Source: Smithellaceae bacterium (GTDB lineage Bacteria; Desulfobacterota; Syntrophia; Syntrophales; Smithellaceae). Taken from it: a stretch of 8,028 bases of DNA. The notes below the pieces were generated by a model. It saw only the letters and a program-made list of their open reading frames with translations, was not told the origin of the DNA and made no database searches. The position numbers were made by a program, and so were the translations under genes. Of the stretch, positions 1 through 5,635 are shown in pieces. Position 1 is the stretch's first letter. Each line of letters opens with the position of its first letter. The stretch lies in NCBI GenBank assembly GCA_028701435.1, contig JAQVQT010000081.1, positions 1 through 8,028 of the forward strand. The letters run 5' to 3'.

Positions 1-223
1 CCTTGATGATTTTGTTCAGCGCCGTTCCCAGATGAATATTGCCGTTGGCATAGGGAGGGCCGTCATGCAGAATATAAGGTTTTTTGCCTTTGGCGCACTC
101 GCGGATCTTGTGGTAAATCTTCATATCTTCCCATCTTTTCAGCATTTCCGGCTCGCGCCCGGCCAGATTTGCCTTCATGGGGAAATCAGTTTGGGGAAGA
201 TTCAGCGTTTTTTTGTAATCCAT
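1..223 (-). CDS. ileS: Isoleucyl-tRNA synthetase, N-terminal part (3' end off the window)
   Basis: Encodes the first 74 residues of a class Ia aminoacyl-tRNA synthetase that charges tRNA-Ile with isoleucine in the cytosol. Translated on the minus strand it begins MDYKKTLNLPQTDFP, has the family's early segment NLAGREPEMLKRWEDM (about residues 19-34), and reaches the ATP-binding signature with ILHDGPPYANGNIHLGTALN at 51-70. This GPPYANG-x-IH block is typical of IleS rather than ValS or LeuS. The HIGH tetrapeptide reads HLGT (64-67), so the last His is Thr; I recall similar forms in other bacterial IleS but cannot confirm it. The ATG at 223-221 is preceded by AGGAG (238-234 on the minus strand) at 10 bases, which supports the start. 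The remaining roughly 850-900 residues lie left of the window. The gene is divergent from the LPP20-domain gene. Confidence 0.95.
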   Translation of the reverse strand, partial: MDYKKTLNLPQTDFPMKANLAGREPEMLKRWEDMKIYHKIRECAKGKKPYILHDGPPYANGNIHLGTALNKIIK

Positions 224-246
224 ATTGTTGTTGCTCCTGTTCAATC

Positions 247-269
247 AAAAAAAATAGCGGTTAAACCGC
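247..269 (-). terminator. Terminator-like hairpin with T8 tract in the ileS leader
   Basis: Read on the minus strand, GCGGTT and AACCGC (269-264 and 262-257) form a hairpin. In practice this is a 5-bp GCGGT/ACCGC stem with a 3-base loop. After TA it is followed by eight consecutive T (254-247). The stem is short but GC-rich and the T tract is clear. It sits only 9 bases upstream of the ileS Shine-Dalgarno site, with no gene ending just before it on that strand, so it may attenuate ileS rather than end another transcript. No T-box consensus (the GGTGG-ACCGC class of motif) is visible. Confidence 0.45.
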
Positions 270-313
270 GAATAATTTCGTCTGTTTGTGTAATGCCTTC
301 ATACGAGCGCTCA

Positions 314-340
314 ACTATCACATAAACCGTTGAGTTTCAA
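314..340 (-). promoter_or_regulatory. Candidate sigma70-type promoter for ileS
   Basis: On the minus strand TTGAAA (340-335) matches the -35 consensus at 5 of 6 positions. GATAGT (319-314) is a 4 of 6 match to the -10 and is preceded by TG one base upstream, the extended -10 arrangement. The spacer is 15 bases, shorter than the usual 17. Transcription from here would start near 307 and give a leader of about 85 bases containing the T8 hairpin. This is pattern matching only. Confidence 0.25.
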
Positions 341-417
341 GCAGAACTCTTGCCCGGGCGGGGGTGTTTTCTTCCCCTGCGCCGGCAGTGAATTCTTATT
401 GCAACGGAAAGAATATT

Positions 418-446
418 TTGTTAGTTTTATGCCGCTTTTATAGAAG
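418..446 (+). promoter_or_regulatory. Candidate sigma70-type promoter for the LPP20-domain gene
   Basis: TTGTTA (418-423) and TAGAAG (441-446) lie 17 bases apart and each match the sigma70 hexamers at 4 of 6 positions, in an AT-rich patch 38 bases before the gene start. An overlapping TATAGA (439-444) is an alternative -10 but leaves a 15-base spacer. The evidence is weak and positional. Confidence 0.25.
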
Positions 447-472
447 AGAAAATATTTTGGACGCCAACCATG

Positions 473-480
473 AAGGAGGA
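473..480 (+). promoter_or_regulatory. Strong Shine-Dalgarno site that fixes the LPP20 gene start at 485
   Basis: AAGGAGGA is a near-perfect anti-16S match and ends 4 bases before the ATG at 485. An in-frame ATG at 470 overlaps the upstream edge of this site and has no Shine-Dalgarno of its own. The site therefore argues for translation from 485, which also puts the signal peptide (MKLRF...) directly at the N-terminus. Confidence 0.85.
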
Positions 481-484
481 CAAT

Positions 485-1384
485 ATGAAGTTGAGATTCG
501 TTTCCATAACCGTTTTGACGGGTATCTTATTATTATGGACATCCGCCGCTTTCTGCCAGAACGCGATCAGCATGTCCGAGTGGGTTGAAAAAGTCGGCCA
601 GGGTTCGGTAAACTGGTCGGCAGGCTTTATCGAAGCAAAGGGAATCGGCGCGCCGCCGGACAGGTATCTGGGCAAAATCAATGCCCGGCCCATGGCGCTG
701 CGCGCGGCCAAGGTGGATGCCTATCGTAATCTGCTGGAAATTACCAAAGGGGTTCAGGTAGATTCCCGGACGACGGTAAAGGACTTTGCCGTGGAAAGCG
801 ACGTCATCAATACGCAGGTCGAAGGTCTGGTCAAAGGGGCACAGATCATGGACCAGCAGTATCTGTCCGACGGCACCGTGGAAGTGACGCTGAGAATGCC
901 GCTTTACGGGGAATTGTCCAAGATCATGATTCCCGTTTCCATCCAGAAGCGAAAAGAAATTCCGCCTCCCGCTCCCGTCGTGGAAACGCCGGCTCTTCCT
1001 CCCGCGCCGGTTGTGGCCCCGCCACCCGCGCCGCCCGCCGCCGTTTCCTATACCGGACTGGTGGTTGACGCCCGCGGCATTCAGGCGCGTCCGGCCATGT
1101 CGCCGCGCATTTACGACGAGGACGGCAAGGAAGTTTATGGTTCGGCCAATGTGGACCGCGAGTATGCCGTTCAGCAGGGGATGAGCGGGTATGCCCGCGA
1201 TCTGACGGCAGCCCAGAGCAATCAGCGTGTCACGGCCAGCCCGATCACGGTTAAAGGATTAAAGACCGGCGGCGCCGGCCGATCCGACCTCGTGATCAGC
1301 AATGCCGACGCCCAGCTTATTCGCGCCTCGGCGGAAAACGCGTCTTTCATGAAAAAATGCCGCGTCATGATTGTGCTGGATTAA
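485..1384 (+). CDS. Secreted LPP20-domain protein with proline-rich linker and conserved C-terminal domain
   Basis: A 299-residue exported protein of unknown function. Residues 1-24 form a Sec signal peptide: basic MKLR, a hydrophobic stretch, then TSAAFCQNA. Cleavage could fall after Cys24. Phe at the position before Cys argues against a lipobox, so it is probably not lipidated. Residues about 60-150 resemble the LPP20 family (ARPMALRAAKVDAYRNLLE at 67-85, then KGVQVDSRTTVKDF and YLSDGTVEVTLRMPL). This fold occurs in Helicobacter Lpp20 and related outer-membrane or flagellum-associated proteins. Residues 160-187 are a Pro/Ala/Val-rich linker. Residues 188-299 form a second compact domain (YTGLVVDARGI, RPAMSPRIYDEDGKEVYG, the DLVISNADAQLIRA segment, CRVMIVLD) that I recall in deltaproteobacterial relatives but cannot name. 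An envelope or periplasmic role is inferred. It is probably monocistronic: it has its own ribosome site and a terminator 27 bases after the stop. Confidence 0.85.
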   Translation: MKLRFVSITVLTGILLLWTSAAFCQNAISMSEWVEKVGQGSVNWSAGFIEAKGIGAPPDRYLGKINARPMALRAAKVDAYRNLLEITKGVQVDSRTTVKDFAVESDVINTQVEGLVKGAQIMDQQYLSDGTVEVTLRMPLYGELSKIMIPVSIQKRKEIPPPAPVVETPALPPAPVVAPPPAPPAAVSYTGLVVDARGIQARPAMSPRIYDEDGKEVYGSANVDREYAVQQGMSGYARDLTAAQSNQRVTASPITVKGLKTGGAGRSDLVISNADAQLIRASAENASFMKKCRVMIVLD

Positions 1385-1410
1385 ATCGTCCGCGAAAGAT
1401 CGAATAACCG

Positions 1411-1448
1411 AGCCGCAGTCACGAACGTTTGGTGGCTGCGGCTTTTTT
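1411..1448 (+). terminator. Intrinsic terminator after the LPP20-domain gene
   Basis: A 12-bp stem pairs 1411-1422 with 1432-1443 (core AGCCGCAG/CTGCGGCT, with one T-G wobble further in). It has a 9-base loop and is followed directly by five more T (1444-1448). It lies 27 bases after the TAA at 1382-1384. Its T tract ends 21 bases before the mutL start codon, so any transcript reaching mutL from upstream must read through it. Confidence 0.9.
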
Positions 1449-1469
1449 CTATGAAAGAAGAAAACAATA

Positions 1470-3263
1470 TTGTCCCGTCGAATTGCCGTTTTATCCGAAG
1501 AGGTTGCCAACCAGATTGCCGCCGGGGAAGTGGTGGAAAGACCGGCGTCGATCGTCAAGGAGCTGGTGGAAAACGCCGTCGATGCGGGGGCCCGCGATAT
1601 CCGCGTCGAGATTGAGAAAGGCGGATGCCGCTTCATTCGAGTGTCGGACAACGGCTTCGGCATCGAACGGGAAGATGTCGCGCTGGTTTTTGAACGCCAT
1701 GCCACCAGCAAAATTGTCCGGATCGACGATATCTATGACGCCGGATCCTTCGGTTTTCGGGGTGAGGCGATGGCCAGCATTGCTTCCGTCGCCCGCGTGG
1801 AGCTGCTGACCCGCCGCGCGGACGATCTGGCCGGGACCCGGGCGCTGGTTGAGGCCGGAACGATTTCCGAAATTGCTCCGGCCGGCGTGCCTCCCGGAAC
1901 GCAGATTACCGTGACCGAGCTGTTTGCCAATGTTCCGGCGCGCCGGAAGTTTCTCAAGACCGAAGCCACCGAGCAGAGCGCCTGTCTGGATGCGGTCACC
2001 CGACTGGCGCTGGCTCATCCCGAAATACGCTTTTCCGTCCGGGCGGATGGACGCAGCATGTTCGCGGCGCCTGCCGCCGCCGGTGTTGCGGATCGCGTCG
2101 CAATGATTCTGGGAAAAGACTTTACAGAACACAGCCTGACCATTGCCGAACACAAGGAAAATGTCGAACTGAGGGGATTTATTTCCACACCGGCCTGGAC
2201 GAAGTCCAATTCCAAAAGCGTTTTTTGGTTTGTCAATTCCCGTTTTATCCGCGACAATTCCATGATGCACGCTCTGCTTTCGGCCTACCGCCAGGTGATG
2301 GAGCCGAGGCGCTTTCCCGCTGCGGTTCTGTTTCTTCGCCTTCCGGGGGAGGAGGTGGACATCAACGTGCATCCGGCCAAGCTGGAAGTCCGCTTCAAAA
2401 ACTCACGCGGCATTTATGATCTGGTGTCCGGAGCGGTTTCAAGAGCCCTGGCCGGAGCGCAGGCCTCACGGAATGCCGTGGCCTATCGTCTGACGCCGCG
2501 GGAGACAACCTCCGCGTCTTCTGGCTTCTGGAGATCCAAACCCTACCAGGCGTCATCGGATAAACCGCATGACCTGTTTTCGCGGCAGAATCCGCAGCGG
2601 TCCATCGGCGGGGATTTGTTCGCGCGCGCCGGGGAACCGGACGTTCCCGCGTACATCGGGGAGGCCGATGGAGAAGAAAGAATTACATTTGATCATCGAA
2701 CCTATCTGGGGCAGTTTGCCGGCACGTATCTCGTGTTTGGAAGCCCCGGTGGCTTGATGCTGCTGGATCAGCACGCGGCGCATGAGCGGATTCTTCTGGA
2801 GCGCTTGAAGGCATCCGAAAAGGAACAGGCGGCAAGCCAGCCCCTGTTGATGCCGGAAGTGGTCACCCTGACGCCCGCGCAGATCAGCCTTCTCACAGAA
2901 GCGCTGCCGCTGCTTGCCGGCATTGGTCTGGAACTGGACATCTTTGGACGGGACGCCGTCGTGGTGAAGGCCGTGCCCGTCGCTCTGCCGAATGTCGAAC
3001 CCCGCCAGCTCGTATCCGATCTGGTCGATCAACTGAGCGACGGCCAGGGGCCGCCTTCGCTTGCGGAACGAAAGGAGAAAATCCTGGCGTCCCTGGCCTG
3101 CCATGCGGCGGTCAAAGCCCATGCGGATCTTTCCGCGGATGAGGTCGCCGCGCTGTGCCGTGATCTGGAGAAAACCCCTTTTAACGCCACCTGTCCGCAT
3201 GGACGCCCGATTCGCGTGCAGTTTACCCTCTATGAAATCGAACGACTGTTCAAACGAAAATAA
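1470..3263 (+). CDS. mutL: DNA mismatch repair protein MutL (endonuclease type)
   Basis: 597 residues, a usual MutL length. It couples MutS mismatch recognition to strand removal. The N-terminal GHKL ATPase shows ELVENAVDAGA (31-41), DNGFGI (60-65), RHATSKI (76-82) and GFRGEA (95-100). The transducer domain includes FVNSRFIRD and the INVHPAKLEVRF segment (to about 309), and a variable linker spans about 330-405. The C-terminal domain carries the metal-dependent nickase motif DQHA-x2-E-x4-E (433-444), ACHAAVKAH (543-551) and CPHGRP (575-580). MutL proteins of bacteria using MutH, such as E. coli, lack this set, so this one should nick DNA itself. QPLLMP (457-462) fits the beta-clamp-binding pattern QxxLxP. 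The start is TTG at 1470 with a weak purine-rich GAAAGAAG upstream. The frame is closed by TGA at 1452-1454, no in-frame ATG or GTG lies between, and MSRRIAVLSEEVANQIAAGE matches the family N-terminus. No mutS is in the window. Confidence 0.97.
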   Translation: MSRRIAVLSEEVANQIAAGEVVERPASIVKELVENAVDAGARDIRVEIEKGGCRFIRVSDNGFGIEREDVALVFERHATSKIVRIDDIYDAGSFGFRGEAMASIASVARVELLTRRADDLAGTRALVEAGTISEIAPAGVPPGTQITVTELFANVPARRKFLKTEATEQSACLDAVTRLALAHPEIRFSVRADGRSMFAAPAAAGVADRVAMILGKDFTEHSLTIAEHKENVELRGFISTPAWTKSNSKSVFWFVNSRFIRDNSMMHALLSAYRQVMEPRRFPAAVLFLRLPGEEVDINVHPAKLEVRFKNSRGIYDLVSGAVSRALAGAQASRNAVAYRLTPRETTSASSGFWRSKPYQASSDKPHDLFSRQNPQRSIGGDLFARAGEPDVPAYIGEADGEERITFDHRTYLGQFAGTYLVFGSPGGLMLLDQHAAHERILLERLKASEKEQAASQPLLMPEVVTLTPAQISLLTEALPLLAGIGLELDIFGRDAVVVKAVPVALPNVEPRQLVSDLVDQLSDGQGPPSLAERKEKILASLACHAAVKAHADLSADEVAALCRDLEKTPFNATCPHGRPIRVQFTLYEIERLFKRK

Positions 3264-4188
3264 TCCGCCCGGGATTCCGCTGGTGGTGATCGGTTCGCCC
3301 ACGGCAACGGGAAAGACCCGCCTCGCGCTGCAACTGGCGGAGTCCCTGGGCGCGGAGATTGTCAATGCGGATTCGCTGCAGGTCTATCGGTATCTGGACA
3401 TCGGCACGGCCAAACCGACGCGGGCGGAAAGGGAAAGGGTCAAACATCATCTGCTGGATGTGGTGGATCCTGACGAAGATTACAATGCGGCTCTCTTTTG
3501 CGAACAGGCCAGGGCCCTCATTGCGGATCTGGCCTTTCGAGGCAGAAGGGTCCTGGTGGTCGGGGGAACGGGCCTGTATATCCGCGCGCTTTTGCAGGGC
3601 ATTATTGACACGCCGCCGGTCGATGAGCAGATCCGCGGCTATTATCGGCAAATTCGGGACCGCCTCGGCCGGGAACATCTGTACGGCCTTCTTGAAAAAC
3701 GGGATCCGCGGGCGGCGCGCCGCATTAATCCCAACGATGCCGTTCGAGTGATCCGGGCGCTGGAGGTGCTGGACCAGAGCGGCCGGTCCATTCTGGATCT
3801 GCAGGAAAAGCACCGGTTTGCAGATTGTCCTTACGCGGTCTTGAAGATCGGCCTTCGCGTAGAGCGCGACGAGTTGAAAAAAAGAATCCACTGGAGAACC
3901 GAACAGATGCTTGAAGCGGGGCTGCTCGATGAAGTGCGTGGACTCCTGGACCGGGGCTATTCAGAAACGCTGAAACCCCTTTTGTCCCTCGGATACAAGC
4001 AGATGATTTCTTTTATTCGGAAGCGGTGCAGCCTGGAGGAGGCAAAAGACGCGATCAGCCGCGAGACCTGGCAATATGCCAAACGGCAGATGACATGGTT
4101 TGGCGCGGACAGGGCCATCACGTGGTACGGACCCGGCGAGACAGGGAAAATCGAAGAAAAAGCGCGGGAATTTCTGGCGCAATATTGA
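3232..4188 (+). CDS. miaA: tRNA dimethylallyltransferase (tRNA A37 isopentenyltransferase)
   Basis: 318 residues, a typical MiaA length. It transfers a dimethylallyl group from DMAPP to N6 of A37 in tRNAs reading codons that begin with U, the first step towards ms2i6A. Visible motifs are the P-loop GSPTATGKT (21-29), NADSLQVYRYLDIGTAKPT (45-63, with the catalytic-region Asp47 and Ser48), VGGTGLYIRALLQG (110-123), INPNDAVRVIRALEV (165-179), LGYKQM (253-258) and AKRQMTWF (283-290). The frame stays open further upstream, but the ATG at 3232 places the P-loop at residue 21, as expected. Use of that ATG makes the gene overlap the mutL end by 32 bases. No Shine-Dalgarno is visible before it, so translation is probably coupled to mutL. 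The mutL-miaA order is common in bacteria. Confidence 0.96.
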   Translation: MKSNDCSNENNPPGIPLVVIGSPTATGKTRLALQLAESLGAEIVNADSLQVYRYLDIGTAKPTRAERERVKHHLLDVVDPDEDYNAALFCEQARALIADLAFRGRRVLVVGGTGLYIRALLQGIIDTPPVDEQIRGYYRQIRDRLGREHLYGLLEKRDPRAARRINPNDAVRVIRALEVLDQSGRSILDLQEKHRFADCPYAVLKIGLRVERDELKKRIHWRTEQMLEAGLLDEVRGLLDRGYSETLKPLLSLGYKQMISFIRKRCSLEEAKDAISRETWQYAKRQMTWFGADRAITWYGPGETGKIEEKAREFLAQY

Positions 4189-4288
4189 CTTGACTTCAGA
4201 AGGCACTGAAGCTAATGATACAAAGCTTTTTGGGAAGGAAACAGGAAGAATTTTCAAGGAATAACCCTTTGACGGAAAGGAGCGAAAT

Positions 4289-5491
4289 ATGTTTTGCCGC
4301 GCGAACATGAAAAAGGTCCTCTTGGCGATCGTTTTGTTTTCGGCTGTTTTGCTGATTGCCGCGTGCGGGACGAAGGCCCGTCAGCCGGCAAGTGAGCTCG
4401 ACACTCCGGAGCATCATGTCTTTACAGGCATGAAGCTGATGGATCAGGAAAAATATCAGGAGGCGGAACGGGAATTTACGCTGGCCCTGGAACTGAACGA
4501 TCAATATTCCAAGGCGTATACCGGAATGGGTCTGGCGAAAGCCTATCAGCGGAATTATGCCGCTGCGTTTGATGAGCTGGAGAAGGCGTGGAAGACGGCG
4601 AAGGCAAACGACGAGCAGCTGGCCGTTCACATCGGTTATATCCGTGTGAACACGCAAAGCAAGGTCGCCTGCATGAAAATCGGCGTGGACTGCGAGCAGG
4701 ACACGAGCTGGCTGAAAAAGTGCGTCAGTTCTTACGAAGATGCGGTGAAGCTGGACCCGTCCTCGTCCGCCGCTCCGTATTTCATGGGGCTTGCGTACAA
4801 GACGGCCCTCGAGTACGGCAAGGCGGGCGCCATGTTCGCGAAAGTTCTTGAAATCCGGAAAGATTACGTCAGCCAGGCCAATGCGCAGTGGAATCTGGTT
4901 CAGAAAATCCAGCGGGCAATGCCCGGAACGGTGACGGGCAAAAAGATTGCTCTTCTGGAGAGCATCTCCCGCGCGGACGCAGCGGCCCTGTTTATGGAAG
5001 AATTAAAAATCGACGTCCTGTACAAAAAGAGGACGCCCAAGACATTTGACACGTCCTTCAAGGATCCCGAAAAAGCCCGGAGCGCCGGGCCGGCCCCCTT
5101 GACGGCCAAAGACATTGCCAACCACCCCCTGAAAGCGGATATCGAGGGAATCCTGGCAATCGGCGTTCGCGGCCTGGAAATCAATCCGCAGGGCAATTTC
5201 GAACCCGCCGGCGCCCTGAACCGCGCCGAGTATGCCCTCATGATTGAAGACATTTTGATCAAAGTGACGGGCGACAACGCGCTGGCCACCAAGTTTATCG
5301 GCACGACCTCGCCCTTTCCTGATCTCCGGTCGGACCTGCCTTATTTCAATGCCGTTATGGTGGTGACTTCCCGGGGCATCATGGAAGCCACGGACATTAC
5401 GACCGGCGAATTCGCGCCGCTCAAGCCCGTGCCCGGAGCGGACGCTCTTTTGATCATCCGCAAAATCAAGGAAGAGCTGAAATTCGATTAA
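4289..5491 (+). CDS. Lipoprotein with TPR repeats and SLH-like domains
   Basis: 400 residues, probably lipid-anchored in the envelope. A hydrophobic N-terminus (MKKVLLAIVLFSAVLLIAAC, residues 7-26) ends in the lipobox IAAC, making Cys26 the lipidation site. TPR-like helical pairs follow at about 42-75, 76-109 and 142-195 (for example KYQEAEREFTLALELNDQYS). Between them is a Cys-containing insert (Cys128, Cys135, Cys145). From about 225 the sequence resembles S-layer homology repeats: SISRADAAALFMEEL, then an acidic FKDPEKA turn, an IEGILAIGVRGLEINPQGNFEPAGALNRAEYA-type unit (285-316, quoted in outline), and FPDLRSDLPYFNAVMVV (343-359) with GEFAPLKPV. SLH domains bind cell-wall polymers in other bacteria; a scaffold or wall-tethering role is inferred. 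AAAGGAG (4276-4282) lies 6 bases before the ATG at 4289. A second ATG at 4307 gives a more classical signal peptide but has no ribosome site. The gene may be cotranscribed with miaA. Confidence 0.85.
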   Translation: MFCRANMKKVLLAIVLFSAVLLIAACGTKARQPASELDTPEHHVFTGMKLMDQEKYQEAEREFTLALELNDQYSKAYTGMGLAKAYQRNYAAAFDELEKAWKTAKANDEQLAVHIGYIRVNTQSKVACMKIGVDCEQDTSWLKKCVSSYEDAVKLDPSSSAAPYFMGLAYKTALEYGKAGAMFAKVLEIRKDYVSQANAQWNLVQKIQRAMPGTVTGKKIALLESISRADAAALFMEELKIDVLYKKRTPKTFDTSFKDPEKARSAGPAPLTAKDIANHPLKADIEGILAIGVRGLEINPQGNFEPAGALNRAEYALMIEDILIKVTGDNALATKFIGTTSPFPDLRSDLPYFNAVMVVTSRGIMEATDITTGEFAPLKPVPGADALLIIRKIKEELKFD

Positions 5492-5516
5492 AGCAGGGAT
5501 GTTTTTGAAACATTGA

Positions 5517-5551
5517 AGAGGCGGGAAGGGGTTTGTCCCGCCTCTAATTTT
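5517..5551 (+). terminator. Intrinsic terminator after the TPR/SLH lipoprotein gene
   Basis: A perfect 10-bp stem, AGAGGCGGGA (5517-5526) with TCCCGCCTCT (5536-5545), encloses a 9-base loop. AATTTT follows (5546-5551). The stem is strong, though the T tract is short and starts two bases after it. It lies 25 bases after the TAA at 5489-5491 and separates the lipoprotein gene from valS, so valS should have its own promoter between here and about 5600. Confidence 0.8.
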
Positions 5552-5583
5552 AATGGGACAGGCGGCCGGAAAATGACCGTCTC

Positions 5584-5603
5584 AAAAGGGCGCAGGCCCT
5601 TTT
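5584..5603 (+). repeat. Inverted repeat (8-bp hairpin) upstream of valS
   Basis: AAAAGGGC (5584-5591) and GCCCTTTT (5596-5603) are perfect complements around a 4-base loop GCAG. The structure would form in the valS leader RNA 32 bases before the ATG. With only GGGC/GCCC plus a T4 run it could also act as a weak terminator in either direction, or as an operator palindrome. No T-box or other riboswitch signature is recognised around it. Confidence 0.55.
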
Positions 5604-5618
5604 CGATGATCCATAGAC

Positions 5619-5623
5619 AGGAG
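5619..5623 (+). promoter_or_regulatory. Shine-Dalgarno site of valS with unusually long spacing
   Basis: AGGAG lies 12 bases before the ATG at 5636, longer than the usual 5-9. An in-frame ATT at 5630 is 6 bases from the site, but ATT starts are rare and the ATG gives a normal ValS N-terminus. The 13 bases AGGAGCGAAATAT (5619-5631) also occur at 4278-4290, where they run into the ATG of the lipoprotein gene. Confidence 0.6.
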
Positions 5624-5635
5624 CGAAATATTTTC

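Noticed and set aside
32..325. 97-codon plus-strand frame across the ileS start
   Set aside because: It is antisense to the recognisable IleS N-terminus and runs across the intergenic region without a ribosome site or recognisable domain.
224..340. T-box riboswitch controlling ileS
   Set aside because: No T-box core sequence or specifier-loop architecture is recognisable, and the leader appears too short.
1451..1453. ATG at 1451 as the mutL start
   Set aside because: It is in a different frame from MutL; the MutL frame has a TGA at 1452-1454, so the TTG at 1470 is the first usable start.
1491..2372. 293-codon minus-strand frame inside mutL, with similar ones at 2553-3365 and 3250-3891
   Set aside because: All oppose well-supported mutL or miaA coding sequence, lack recognisable domains, and have low-complexity shadow compositions.
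3061..3231. Extension of miaA upstream to 3061
   Set aside because: The extra 57 residues are an out-of-frame reading of conserved mutL C-terminal sequence and place the P-loop far too deep in the protein.
4185..4221. Promoter for the lipoprotein gene based on two overlapping TTGACT hexamers (4185-4190, 4190-4195)
   Set aside because: The -35 matches are good, but no -10 of acceptable quality lies 16-18 bases downstream; GCTAAT and TGATAC need 15- or 20-base spacers. The small CTTCAG/CTGAAG inverted repeat here lacks a T tract, so it is not a terminator.
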